The translations under genes and the position numbers were made by a program. The notes beneath the pieces were generated by a model that searched no databases, was not told the DNA's origin, and saw only the letters and a program-made list of their open reading frames with translations. A DNA stretch of 64,000 nt, taken from Ciborinia camelliae (taxonomy: Eukaryota; Ascomycota; Leotiomycetes; Helotiales; Sclerotiniaceae). The stretch spans positions 1,457,476 through 1,521,475 of the forward strand of contig JANPYM010000001.1 of NCBI GenBank assembly GCA_025890175.1, given 5' to 3'. This document shows, one piece after another, positions 49,442 to 60,444 of this stretch; within the stretch, counting starts at the first letter, position 1; the number at the start of each line of letters is the position of its first letter.

Positions 49442-52266
49442 TTATGAATAACATGAATTATCTCCAGGGAACCTTATTCGCCATGATTTCTCATCACTAG
49501 CTGTATCATGAGCCTGGAAATCCTTTTCAGTAACCTTTAACAATTGGTCCGGATCTGATCTCGACTCAGTCGCTTCTTCATGAACATTGGATTCTTTTTT
49601 AGTAGCCTTTGACAAGTATTCTGAGCCTGAATTGGGCTCTGGTTCGTCAACAATACCTGGCTGCGAGCCTTTAATTATCAGCACTTTATACCAAAAAGTG
49701 ATTATTAGATGCACTTACTATTATGGTGTTTCCGCCGTTCTTTTGAGGATCTGTCGTAAATATCTTTGGAATCTCTTGTCTTCTTACTTTTATCGAACTG
49801 ACTTGATGACCCACTTGAACTTTCTAGCTCGGCACGTCGAGTTTCATTTAGATTGTCACTTGGATGACGAATAGGTGATCTCTGTCTCGGCTCTTGATTG
49901 AAAAAAATAATTTGTTCATGAGACAGTGGGGATGGTTGATAATTTGATGGTCGTATACCATAAAAGGGTTCAGGGGTTCCAATAGCTACCGAAGCTCTAG
50001 TATCATCGTACCGGAGCTCGCGGGTACGATTAGCAGCTTTTGGCGAAGGAGGCCCCCTTCTTTCTAATCTGGTGGGTGACTCACGCGATCGTAGAATTGA
50101 AGAAGCAGTACTCTCTTGCGCTCTCGTATCAAATGATCTACGGTATCGATCGGGTGACGGGCTTCTTCTCCTTGTAAAATATTTTCGATCTTTAGGTAGA
50201 AAGGTCTGGTTCGACCGAGAGTTAGAAAAAAGGGGGCGAGGTTCATGATTTGGCGGGTTATTTAGATGAAAGGAACTGTATGTTTCGACACTAGGCTCTG
50301 TGGTCCTAGAATTGTTTGTTCTTGGACTTCTGTCTTTTCCGGCGTATTTCGTAATACTGTTCTCACCCAAATAGTAGTTTTGATAACTTGATGCAGAACG
50401 AAACTGCTGAAAATAATCGCGGCGATGGCTAGGAATTTGATAATAGGCCGACTTTTCCATCCACGAGAAAATATCTTCCTGCTCTTTAGATTCACCTAAG
50501 GAAGAACATAATGCCAGTTGAATTTTTCTCTGCTGCCATTTCAAGATGGGGTCCCCTTGTACAACTGTAGACGTTTCTTGTCTATCGATTTCACTCAATT
50601 CATTGAGCAGATCCCTCTGGCTTTCTTGCTCCGTTGCCAAAAGGTACTTGGCTAAACATGACGCTAAATGGCCAGACTTATCCCCGATTACATTCTTTTC
50701 CAGCGTTATCAGGTCGGGAAGATAAACTTGCGGAACACCTGATCTGTGGACAAGCTCTTGCAGGTAGAAGACTTCCAATTCATAATCACCAAGATCCCGT
50801 GCAGTGTTTAACCCGAGTTTCAGTAGCTCATTAGACTGTCCTGGGCGTGGTGTAATGCTCCAGCCTGGATTTTCTGCCCCCAAAGGCAGATAAATAGGGA
50901 GATGACCGAAGAAAGTTAAACTTCCACTAGAAGTATCAAGATATGACCATGGTGATGGTTCTCTACTTTCTCCTGATAGTCCCGCTAATCTAACCTCTGC
51001 TAAGATCCAGCGCAAGTAAGGGCTAGATTTGATGCATGTAGGATATTTGTCTCTGATGGATGTTGCAATGTCCCGAGCATGATCCATGCACCTATTGATT
51101 GATTGTTTGGATAATGTATCAAGATAATTCCTGAGTGAAATTTCTTCGAGAGCAATTGTGGTTAGCACATCGAGGATAGCGAGATCTGTGGATTCATCAC
51201 CATCTTGCGCCCATTGGCTGACGAACTTATCAATAGAATCATTCAGACCCATTTCGGTGCCGAAAATTATTTTGATCAGTTTTTTAGCACCCCAAGCATA
51301 CAAGATATGGTGAAAAATGTCTCGCATATCCCAAACTTGGTTTTTACAAAGAAGATGTGTATATAGTTCGTCCCAACTTGACTCCCAGATGGATTCAAAC
51401 CCAGGACTACGATTTTTCGAGTATGTAACGGTGTCATATGTCGTTTCTAGATGTATAAAATGGCAAAGAAATTTTATCTAAAAAAAAGATAAGTACAGCT
51501 TTGGGGAAGACAATGGCCTAACAGTGTAACTTACCTGGAATGAACTGAGTTTGGTGAAATCTCTCTGCAACTCTGAAACCATCTCCGATTTCGCTGTCCT
51601 CCATTCCAAAACTGATTCTTCTAGCCACCCTAGAGTGATAGCCCTTGCTATGCAAAGGGCAGAGTGCAAGTAGTGATGATAAATTTGGCCACAGTCTTCC
51701 GCCAGAATTGGATGATCTTCCTTTTTGGCAAGATCGAGGACATCCTTGAATGCACCTTGCGCCAATAATGTATCAACATAATCAACGATTAGATCAGGAT
51801 GGTCGCCACAATATGTTCGGCAATAGTCGAAGTATCGTCTAGCGTCATTAAACCTCCCAAGTCTTTTCAGACGGGAAAGCTCCTCTAAGTAGCTCTCAAT
51901 ATCTTCGTTGCAATCGAACTCAAGGTGTATCATCGCATCTTGCGTTGAAGCGGTAGTCCAGAAATTACTCCTCGAAGAAATTGATCTGTGACCACGATGA
52001 GGATTAGGCCCTAGGTCCTTGGAACTAACGTCAGAATCACTTTCTGAATAATTTTCTGTATCATCGTCCTCAAAATCATGATGATATCTTTGACTGTGTG
52101 GTGGTTCCTTGAAAGATACACTGCGTTTCTCGGTAGAAGATGCAAGAGATGTTGGAACAGTGGAGGTTGAGGGGGCTGAATATGAACTAGCGTGGGACCC
52201 GGACGAATCTCCACGCGATGAAGCTGATGTCGATGATGCTACATGAGAACCGGTTTGATGAGACAT
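49442..52266 (-). CDS. Unrecognised 905-aa protein with helical core and Arg/Ser-rich tail
   Basis: Three exons, minus strand: 52266-51535, 51477-49719, 49668-49442; both introns have GTAAGT donors and phases agree. Residues 1-110 are Ser/Thr-rich and disordered. From about residue 117 comes a helical region (NEDIESYLEELSRLKRLGRF, then RRYFDYCRTYCGDHPDLIVD and DTLLAQGAFKDVLDLAKKED) with TPR-like spacing. A second helical block extends to about residue 535. The rest is low-complexity and basic with SR-like pieces (TRRRSPSPDRYRRSF, RSRESPTRLERRGPPSPK), ending in an acidic 75-residue exon. I recognise no named family; TPR-like is only an impression. It shares a 258-bp divergent promoter with the next gene. 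Confidence 0.85.
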
Positions 52267-52524
52267 CGTGTTGGTTTGTGTTAGTTTTGAGCAAGAGTCA
52301 ATGTTATCAATTTCGATTGAAGATTATATGATAAAATAAATTTGTTCTGCTTACATGTCATGCATGTAGGATTACATGCATTTCAGCACTGCCTCAACGC
52401 CTCAGTCACTCGCAAGGCTTTGATTTACAATGAACTGAGCGAAGTAAATGATATAATCGATAAAACCTCAATTCCTTCTTTTTATCATTTCACGGCTCAG
52501 TAATAAAGTATACTCAACCTCACA
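52267..52524. promoter_or_regulatory. Short divergent promoter
   Basis: 258 bp between the ATGs of the 905-aa and 496-aa genes. It holds AT-rich sequence and an ATGCATGTAGGATTACATGCAT near-palindrome around 52362-52383 (outer arms ATGCATGTA/TACATGCAT). The closeness suggests shared regulation. Confidence 0.55.
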
Positions 52525-54015
52525 ATGACTCTAAATACTTCCAGCACTACCCCAATTATTGCACGAAAATTTGGGCGCACATTGGAAAGAATCGAACATC
52601 TTCCTGATGCATGCCTGAAATATCAGAAACTTGGAAAGGTTGGAGTAAACTGTCAATTTCGACTTTCCAAGTCCAAGTGGGGTGTGTTGGGGGATGCTGA
52701 AAACCCAGCGGGGATTATATATATGAGTCTTGGATTCGATCAACCGAAAGATTGCAAGTTATCAAGTGCCACGGTCTCAATTACCTTAGAAGAATGCGAA
52801 CCCAAAGAAGCAGAGAGAGAAAGATCCGCCAATAGGTCAATCTCCAATAGCCTTCACATTACCGATCGGTATGGTCCCAAGCAATTGTTCGGTAAAGAGA
52901 GGTTGATTTCAGTCAAAAAGCATCTTCATCTAACTCCAAATATCAACATTCTCGGTAATGGAGCGGGGGGCGTCGGCCTAGATACCAAGAAAGAAGTCGT
53001 GCTCAGTAGCAGGTGGATTTTCAATGGACGGCTGAAACCTGCTCTTCACCCAACTCAGAAAGGTCGACATACGTCAGTGTATAGGACATTAGAGTGGGAG
53101 CTAACAGAGAGTGACTTCGAGCTACAGGTGGCCCATAGCAATATGATCCATACTGCCTTTGCTTTTGAACATGAAGGCAAGCCCTTTTATATGGAAGTCA
53201 ACGTCAAAGGAAAGTTGAAAAACATGAAGGACAAAATCTTGAGACATCTGAAGTTTTCCTCGGACCAAGACAAAAGCAGAGGCTCTACCTCAACTTTTGT
53301 CCATCTCCCACGCGGGCATCGTAACAGCGCGCGTCTCGATGACCATGCCGACAGTCTCCCAAGGCTGATGGAGATGGAGAATTTAGAAGCAGTGCCGACA
53401 GAAGTACCAGATGCACTACCAGCATCGGTTTTTATGGGAGATATTGCAGAAGCGGCGCCGGGAGGAAAAGTTGAGGCACAAATTTTTACACCTGCATCAT
53501 CCACTGAATCACGGCGCTCTACGCTAATCGCAAGTTCCACCGAGCGCGTTACAGTTCACTCCATACCCATGAATCCAGAGATTCCCAATGTAGCTTTCAC
53601 TGACCCAACATATCCGTCCGTCGAAAATCTTTCCAGGGCTCTTCTAGTTTTTGCAAACGCGCCCCAGAGTGGAACCAGGACCTCCGGGCGGCCTCCAACG
53701 AACACATCATCAGAGCCAGCGGGCTATTCACAAGATGGCTCACGATCAGAGAACGGATCTTTATGGTTTCGATCGGATGCTACACTAGTCGATGAACGAG
53801 ACGCAGAAGAGCAAGTAGATGAGACGAAGCTGGCGATGCATAAGGATATTCAGGACAGCTTGCTCCAGTTGTCAGAGGCACCATATCTCCTGCTGCTCCT
53901 ACAGTTACTCCTAGGACTAATGAGGATGTTTGGAAAGAAGCAAAAGCCACTTGAAAATCCACCAGTTTCTTGTGGGAATATTAATAATGAAGACGGCAAG
54001 GTTAGCCAAAACTAG
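52525..54015 (+). CDS. Unrecognised 496-aa protein with C-terminal hydrophobic anchor
   Basis: Single exon. The ATG at 52525 (MTLNTSSTTPIIARKFG) is the first in frame. The N-terminal 230 residues look folded, with beta-like segments: VNCQFRLSKSKWGVLG, AGIIYMSLGFDQP, ATVSITLEECEP, KEVVLSSRWIFNGRL, YRTLEWELTESDF, FAFEHEGKPFYMEVNVKG. These alternate as in a beta-sandwich, and GRHTSVYRTLEWELTE resembles a conserved block of fungal hypothetical proteins, but I cannot name the family. A disordered 200-residue linker follows. Near the C-terminus YLLLLLQLLLGLMRMFGKK is a Leu-rich helix followed by basic residues, which could make a tail anchor. Function is unknown. Confidence 0.82.
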   Translation: MTLNTSSTTPIIARKFGRTLERIEHLPDACLKYQKLGKVGVNCQFRLSKSKWGVLGDAENPAGIIYMSLGFDQPKDCKLSSATVSITLEECEPKEAERERSANRSISNSLHITDRYGPKQLFGKERLISVKKHLHLTPNINILGNGAGGVGLDTKKEVVLSSRWIFNGRLKPALHPTQKGRHTSVYRTLEWELTESDFELQVAHSNMIHTAFAFEHEGKPFYMEVNVKGKLKNMKDKILRHLKFSSDQDKSRGSTSTFVHLPRGHRNSARLDDHADSLPRLMEMENLEAVPTEVPDALPASVFMGDIAEAAPGGKVEAQIFTPASSTESRRSTLIASSTERVTVHSIPMNPEIPNVAFTDPTYPSVENLSRALLVFANAPQSGTRTSGRPPTNTSSEPAGYSQDGSRSENGSLWFRSDATLVDERDAEEQVDETKLAMHKDIQDSLLQLSEAPYLLLLLQLLLGLMRMFGKKQKPLENPPVSCGNINNEDGKVSQN

Positions 54016-54856
54016 ATGATGCACAGTTCTAGGGGAAGGAGGAAATCAACTAGGTGGCGTTTGGTGCTGGATTTATCAGGAATTACATTATAATTTAGTA
54101 AAACGTGGAAGTGCAATATCACATCCATTTCATTGATCTCTTTGACTTAGACAAATTGCACTTCTAATTGATGTGGCTAGTGAATGTGGCTAAGCGAAAA
54201 AGCGCCACTCCATGATAGACTCCAGACCTGACTTTACATTTACCTCCTTGGTCATCTTGCGGAAGAGTAAGCACAGCGGTATCCCATTAGGGGCCCAGAT
54301 AAATATCAAATTGAAGCGCAAGCTCGCAACAACGAGATAGACGTCTGGTTGATTGAGCGGTCGAACTTCATACTGATCCAACTATAGTCGAAGTGCATGA
54401 ATACTATGCTATGCAGAGGAATATGGCACAGCCTATGGTAGAGTCTTGGCCTCCATGTGCGAAGTCTATTGGCTTCCATATCTAATGGCTCACAGCCAGC
54501 TTCACTTGCTTCTTTAGATTCTGCCCGCAGTAGGCAGTCATCAATATGCTGCAATGAATATCTAAAAGAGGCAAAGAACTCCGATACAAGGTCTTAACAT
54601 TTTGAGGCTGCAGTATGCCTAGAACATAGCCAGCCCTGTACGACCTCGTGAACAAGATAGATGCGGCTGTGCATGAATTTAGCCCCCACTCGAAAGATTT
54701 TTCCATTCCTCCATAGTTGCTTCCCGCTCAACAGCATCTAAGATGACGTAACCTCGATCTACATGGTACCCCTCCATGTTATCTCCGTAGTGACAACTTG
54801 AGTACTTTCCTCCTTTCCAGCCTTAATCGACAACAACAGAAAGCAACACAAAAATC
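54016..54856. other. Intergenic region
   Basis: This lies between the 496-aa gene and the methyltransferase gene. Overlapping minus-strand frames (54190-54706) have no recognisable feature. Confidence 0.55.
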
Positions 54857-55648
54857 ATGACATCAAAAGAATCGACCTATTCCCTTGGCTACAGCCCCGC
54901 GGTAGTTAACCGTCACTCACTCCGGCGCGCCTCAACCTGCTGCTCCTATTTCCTCCCCCACATCAAGCCAACATCCCGCATATTGGATCTCGGCTGTGGT
55001 CCCGGCTCCATCACAACCGACATCGCATCACTCATCCCTCAAGGTTCTATTATCGGTCTGGATGCCGGAGCATCTGTTGTAGATATTGCAAATACGAAGG
55101 CCAAGGAACTGGGGTTGGATAATTGTTCTTTCCAAGTAGGCGATATAATGAAATTACCTTTTGAAGATGGATCTTTCGATGTAGTGTATACGCATCAACT
55201 ACTTATCCATTTGCCAGATCCGGTGGGTGCTATCAAGGAAATGAGAAGAGTGTGTAAAGTTGGGGGATTTGTGGCATGTAGGGAGAGCAATATGCAGGAT
55301 GCTGTATTCTATCCTTCTACACCTGGGCTTAAGAAATCTGTTGAGATTATGGAAGTGATGATTAGAGAGAAAGGATCGGAGCCCCATGCAGGAAAGTTCC
55401 TAGGCAAATGGGCTAGGCAAGCTGGGTTTGAAGAGGAAAGAGTGGTGGAGAGTTATAGTTATTTGATGCAGCCAAGTTGGAAAAACTCGTTGATGACCGG
55501 TGATATTGGGGAGAATGCGGTGAGGTTAGGGGTTGCGGGGAGTAGAGAAGAAGTAGAGGATATGATTGGGGAATGGGGTGCTTGGGAAAGGACGGAAGGA
55601 TGTTGGTGGAAGACTGGGTGTGGTGAAGTTGTTTGTTGGAAAACATGA
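54857..55648 (+). CDS. Class I SAM-dependent methyltransferase (UbiE-like)
   Basis: Single exon, 263 aa. Motif I is RILDLGCGPGSITTDIA (about residues 41-57). The acidic ribose-binding residue is in IIGLDAG (motif II). Motif III is VGDIMKLPFEDGSFDVVYTH, with the post-motif LLIHLPDPVGAIKEMRRVCKVGG. This is the Methyltransf_11/25 pattern. The C-terminal part carries a cap-like helical region and a Trp/Cys-rich end. Substrate is not predictable; fungal UbiE-like enzymes methylate small molecules such as sterols, quinones or secondary metabolites. No secondary-metabolite genes adjoin, so a stand-alone metabolic role is more likely (inference). Its 3' end is convergent with the carrier gene, 167 bp apart. 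Confidence 0.93.
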   Translation: MTSKESTYSLGYSPAVVNRHSLRRASTCCSYFLPHIKPTSRILDLGCGPGSITTDIASLIPQGSIIGLDAGASVVDIANTKAKELGLDNCSFQVGDIMKLPFEDGSFDVVYTHQLLIHLPDPVGAIKEMRRVCKVGGFVACRESNMQDAVFYPSTPGLKKSVEIMEVMIREKGSEPHAGKFLGKWARQAGFEEERVVESYSYLMQPSWKNSLMTGDIGENAVRLGVAGSREEVEDMIGEWGAWERTEGCWWKTGCGEVVCWKT

Positions 55649-55815
55649 TTGCGAATGGGAAAACTAATCGATAATAAATGATAACATGCTCTTGGAGCTT
55701 TCTCTATTGTACACGGGCCTAGATCGGGCTTCCGATATTGGAGCGCATAGTAGCTTACAACCAATATAAATGCAATATCCCACGCAGATATTCTTTCCCC
55801 CTCGGTTCCCCTTTC

Positions 55816-56823
55816 TTATTCCTCACGGGCCCCACTCCACCACCGTGGTAAATAAAATCTAACATTTTCATACACCAAAAATGTAACCCAAGTCGCCGGT
55901 AAAACCCTAACAACATTCGTCCCCAACCCTCTATAGAAACCCTTCCATCCCTCTTCTCTCCAAACCTTCCCCACTACCCCTCTAATACCCCTCCCAAATC
56001 TCTCTTCCGCATCATATGTCTGCAGTCTACTCCTCACTACCTGATACGGATACGTAGTCGTTCCCGCAATAATCTTCGCAGAACTACTGATAAGAAGCGT
56101 CGCTGTATTGCCTAGCTTGACCTGAGAACTTTCTCTATCACCCCTCAAAGTTTGTCCCGAGATATGATTACGCCAGAAATTCTTCAAGGGCTCATAGACT
56201 GCGAATTGTACAGCACCATGGCTATTCCCCAGTAAACTAACACCCACCCCTCTATAAAACCCCCGTAATCCCTCATATTGCCAGACATGTCTTGCGCCAT
56301 GCCACATACTCTGATATGCTCCCGCACTTCCGCGATCCGAACTCAGCATTCTTGTCTTGAGAACCCATATTGGATTTGTAGAGATAGTAATCATGATACC
56401 CGCAGACCCGGACGCGACAAAATAGTCAAGGGGTGTGAGTGATACATGATTGGAATGCGACGGTCGATTGTGGAAAGAGCGGAGGGAGGATTCGAAGAAG
56501 TTTTTGAAGTAGAAGAACAGGGCCCAACTACTAGCATTTCCAATGAGATTGGGGGTTAAGCCGCGGTAGAGACTTTGCAGAGGTTGAGATTGTTGGGTCA
56601 GACTGCGAAGGATGGTGAGGCCACTGGCTGGGGTGTGGGATATGCTGCGGTGGACTGGGTGTGTTAGCAATTGGCCAAGGGGAGAGGCGGGGTATTAAGT
56701 ACTTTGTAATCGCGTTTTGATCACATCGAGGGGATGGACAGCTAGGGTGGAGATTGTACCGGCCGAGAGACCAGCGATTGTCTCGACCAGCGCGGGGGAG
56801 ATACGCGCATGGTTTTCGGTCAT
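55816..56823 (-). CDS. FLX1: Mitochondrial carrier, FAD/folate (FLX1/SLC25A32) type
   Basis: Two exons, minus strand: 56823-56703 and 56654-55816; the 48-nt intron has a GCTAAC branch site; 319 aa. Three repeats carry the carrier signatures: HPLDVIKTRLQ (repeat 1, just before the intron), NPIWVLKTRM (repeat 2) and YPYQVVRSRLQTYD (repeat 3). The Trp in repeat 2 and the PYQVVRSR form are marks of the SLC25A32/33/36 group, which moves FAD, folate, pyrimidine nucleotides or NAD. SLYRGLTPNLIGNASSWALF matches the FLX1/SLC25A32 subgroup best. Expected role: FAD (or folate) exchange across the inner mitochondrial membrane. Subgroup assignment is from motif memory, not alignment. Confidence 0.9.
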
Positions 56824-57280
56824 AAGGAGTGAGTTGTAAATATCATTGTAAGAATGTAGAGGTTGCGAGGGGCAAGATATTTACACCCGATGACGAAAAT
56901 GAAGCTTCATATTTTTCTGGGGTTTGCCGAGGCGGGGGACAAATTAACTTTTGGGGAGAGCTTCACATTAAACAGACGACAACGGGTTAGTCTTAATAAT
57001 AAGTTTCAATAGGAGATCAAGAACGGGTTTGATTTCATAGTGGTGATTGCGCTTCTTGCGCTATTGTACAATTATCTTCGTATGGCATGTTACCACCATA
57101 AACATAAGCTCCCTGAGCATTTCATTATTTCATGAACGCCTCATATGTTAGAACCGTCATATAATCCTCTGGTTAATGCCAGCGATCCATCTATAGCCTA
57201 GTTTCTTTTCCCTATTCTTCCATATCAACCTCAACCTTGGCTAGTAAAACATTTCTGCCTCGTGGCTCATCGTCGAGAGT
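56824..57280. other. Promoter of carrier gene / 3' flank of TOM7
   Basis: 457 bp between the carrier start and the TOM7 stop, both on the minus strand. No further gene is seen. Confidence 0.6.
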
Positions 57281-57659
57281 TTATGCGAGAGGAGAAAGGA
57301 GTCTATAATCAAGAATCAGCATTTACTCCGAGGTCTTGAAAGTCTGCGGAGCTACTAACCTAACGATGGTAGGACGAGGTTCGCTGCGGGTGTATCCTGC
57401 TATTGTTAGCACGCATGTCTTTATGCTTCATGCTGGTTGGTAACTCATACCAAGGTAGAGGATCAATGGAAGGTAGCCACTGTAGCTATTAGCATAACTC
57501 CCCAGGACAACAGATCCGGAATATCCTCACTAATGGATAGCAACACGGGAATAGTCAATGAGCTTTCCAATGCGCTCCTGATATATCGTCAATAAAACCA
57601 TTCCCCCATCATACAAAGGGCTGCTGCGTTCGAACCTTGGATTCTTCGGAGAGTTGCAT
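57281..57659 (-). CDS. TOM7: TOM complex small subunit Tom7
   Basis: Five short exons, minus strand: 57659-57636, 57577-57531, 57479-57451, 57396-57360, 57302-57281 (24, 47, 29, 37 and 22 nt); 52 aa. Each junction has GT...AG ends and phases close exactly. The product starts MQLSEESKERIGKLID, continues YSRVAIHYGYLPLILYLG, then YTRSEPRPTIVRLLSPLA and stops, which is the Tom7 pattern: an amphipathic N-terminus, one TM helix and the TRSEPRP motif. Tom7 is a tail-anchored subunit of the outer-membrane protein import channel, tuning TOM assembly with Tom40/Tom22. A probable 5'UTR intron lies at 57685-57741 (GTAAGT...TATAG). Four introns in 159 coding nt hide the gene from single-frame ORF calling. 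Confidence 0.95.
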
Positions 57660-57985
57660 TTTGATATAATCTCGTAATTCGAAGCTATACAAAATTAGTC
57701 TCCAAGGAACTGAAAGATATGGCATACCAAGGGATACTTACAGCTTGTTGTAAAATCAAATGTTCTAGCTTGTCTTCACCAGTCTTGCTGCCATCACAAA
57801 AAAAGTTCAAGGTTTCTCACAATCAACAAGGCTGCTGACTAATCCACCATTATTTTTCCGTCGCATCTCAAGCTTCAATATCAAGCTCCATGTATATTCA
57901 TTAGAGCTCCTTCCCTTCTCACATCTACTCAACCAAGCCTAAAAACGGGAGAATAAATACCCCGAGTTCCTACAACAATAAAGAT
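57660..57985. promoter_or_regulatory. Divergent promoter TOM7 / SF3B4
   Basis: 326 bp separate the two ATGs. The left part contains the probable TOM7 5'UTR intron (57685-57741). Both genes are constitutive housekeeping genes in fungi, so co-expression is plausible (inference). Confidence 0.6.
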
Positions 57986-59267
57986 ATGTCAGGCGCAAGA
58001 CATTGGTAAATAAATATTCTCTTCCAAACCTAATTTCAAACCCTCAAGAATCCCAAAAGCTAACTATGTCGGTGTCTACTGTTAAAAGGGAACAAGACAA
58101 GGAAGCCACCGTCTATATTGGCAATATCGATAAGCGCGTTACTGATAGCTTGGTATGGGAATTGATGTTACAGGCTGGTCGCATTGTCAATGTACATTTA
58201 CCCAAAGATCGCGTCACCCAAATCCATCAAGGCTATGGATTTGTGGAGTTTATATCAGAGGAGGATGCTGAATATGCGGCGCGCATTATGAATCAAGTGC
58301 GATTATATGGGAAACCAATTCGTGTTAACAAGGTTTGTTTTGCCCCTCTTCTCAGCTTTCCAAGGTGAAGAAGAGTATACTAATTGCGGGAATCTAGGCC
58401 TCTGCCGATAAACAAAAGACAGTTGAAGTTGGCGCCGAACTATTCATTGGTAACCTCGATCCTATGGTCGATGAAAAGACTCTTTACGATACATTTTCGC
58501 GCTTTGGTTCTCTCATCTCTCCCCCGAAAATCGCTCGCGACGAATCCGCCCTCTCCAAAGGTTACGGTTTCGTTTCTTACGCCAGCTTCGAAGCTTCGGA
58601 TGATGCTATCGCAAACATGAACGGCCAATACTTAATGAATAAAGATATCTCGGTTCAATACGCATATAAGAAAGACGGCAAAGGAGAAAGACACGGAGAC
58701 GCAGCCGAGAGATCATTGGCAGCTCAAGCAAAGAAACACAATGTTCTTCCAGATCTACCAACTATGCCACCAGGTTTATTATTGGGCATGAACGGCATTC
58801 CACAAGCTCCAGCAGCAATGCTCAACGACTCACCGATTCCCACCGCACCACCCGGATTTCCCCCACAACGTCCCTCCTACAACTCCGTTCCTCCACCAGG
58901 AGGTCCTCGAGGCGCCCCAGGAGGACCACCCCAACACCTCCCACCCCCTCCATCGGGTCTTCCTCAACGTCCACCTCCCTCTCACGCTGGATATGGAGGT
59001 CCCCAAATGGATTTCCACAATCAACATGCGCCACCCACTGGTCCAAGTGGATACGGACAACCTCCTACTGGACCTGGACGAGGAATGCCACAATTTCCAC
59101 CAGGATTTGCGCCTCCCGGGGGTATGCCAGGTGGTATGGTTCCCCCACCAGGTTTTGGAGGCATGCAGCCCCCTCCTGGATTTGGAGGTGCACAGGGAAT
59201 GCCCGTGGGGATGCCACCTACGGGGCCACAGGGACATGGGGCACCACCTGGGTATGGTAGGAGGTGA
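57986..59267 (+). CDS. HSH49: Splicing factor SF3B subunit 4 (Hsh49)
   Basis: Three exons: 57986-58005, 58089-58332, 58398-59267; 377 aa. The 20-nt first exon encodes MSGARHW, whose Trp codon is split (TG|G); it joins [14 protein letters not shown], giving the conserved [15 protein letters not shown] start of fungal SF3B4. The ATG at 58066 lies inside intron 1 and would replace this start with an unrelated sequence. RRM1 is about residues 13-90 (RNP1 [11 protein letters not shown]2 VYIGNI). RRM2 is about 102-185 (RNP2 LFIGNL, RNP1 KGYGFVSY). The C-terminal 175 residues are Pro/Gly-rich with [12 protein letters not shown] repeats. SF3B4 is a U2 snRNP SF3b component contacting pre-mRNA upstream of the branch point. 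The neighbouring CBP80 also acts on capped pre-mRNA. Confidence 0.96.
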
Positions 59268-60039
59268 GGAAGGGGTCTTGGGAATGACTGTATTTTAAAC
59301 ATTAAAACGGAAGGATTGATGACGTGTAATATTGATACCGGGCAAGGACAAAGGGGATTCGTAAGATGAAGAAGATCAGGAAGGAGAAGAGAAAAAAAGT
59401 ACCACGAAATCAAGCGAGGGGTCGATGGGTACGATAGATACATTTGGTTGGTATATCAGGCGTTGACGGCGGAGTCTAAAGGGGTGAGTTTTACATAATT
59501 CATCGCATCGCAGGGCATGCGAGCGAGGTTCTGGACCAACCAATAACATTTTTTTACAGCTTGCTCTTGTTTTAGCTCGAGTTTCGTTTCGTTTCCTGTC
59601 CCATCGTTTCGTGTCGTACTATATGGGATATTCGATAGGAGGCGAGACGAGATGAGGCTTTATACTATATTCCACAGAGCACAGATGAAATGAAATAATG
59701 AGAATGAGAATGAGAATGGGGATGCGTCACATACATACATATATACATCATATGATGATACTAGAAAAGCATATATATATATATATTCATCGTATAATGA
59801 AGAAAGATCGTCACACATATACATACACACATCACATACATACATATCTCAAGACCACGGGGGAAAAAAAAGAATTGATTCATTTGATTTGATTTTTTTG
59901 TTTTTTCTAATACCTACTTCTACTTAATCCTCAATACCCTTTTATGCCTTTTTATATTCTTAATCCTCAATACCCTTTTATCCCTTTTTTTATCCCCCAT
60001 AGTTTCTGCTTCAACTTCTTCTTTTTATCTTTTATCTAT

Positions 60040-60193
60040 CTCCCATTTCACACCTCCCATTTCACACCTCCCATTTCACACCTCCCATTTCACACCTCCC
60101 ATTTCACACCTCCCATTTCACACCTCCCATTTCACACCTCCCATTTCACACCTCCCATTTCACACCTCCCATTTCACACCTCCCATTTCATAC
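60040..60193. repeat. 14-bp minisatellite, 11 units
   Basis: Eleven head-to-tail units of CTCCCATTTCACAC; the last has one change (TAC). It continues into degenerate CTCATCTCCCATC-type sequence to about 60390. Confidence 0.95.
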
Positions 60194-60444
60194 CTCTCAT
60201 CTCCCATCTATCCATATCCATCCATCCACTCATCCATCCATCTCCCCTTTTCACCTCTCTCATCTCTCATCTCCCATCCACCCATCTCCCCTTTTCACAC
60301 CTCTCATCTCCCATCTATCCATATCCATATCCATCCATATCCATCCATCTCCCCTTTTCACACCTCTCATCTCCCATCCATCTATCCACCCATCCACCAT
60401 ACAACCTCAACCTTAACCCCAACCTCAACCCCAAGAACCTTAAT

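Noticed and set aside
58066..58088. ATG at 58066 as the SF3B4 start
   Set aside because: The sequence it adds is not conserved; the upstream 20-nt exon restores the family N-terminus exactly.
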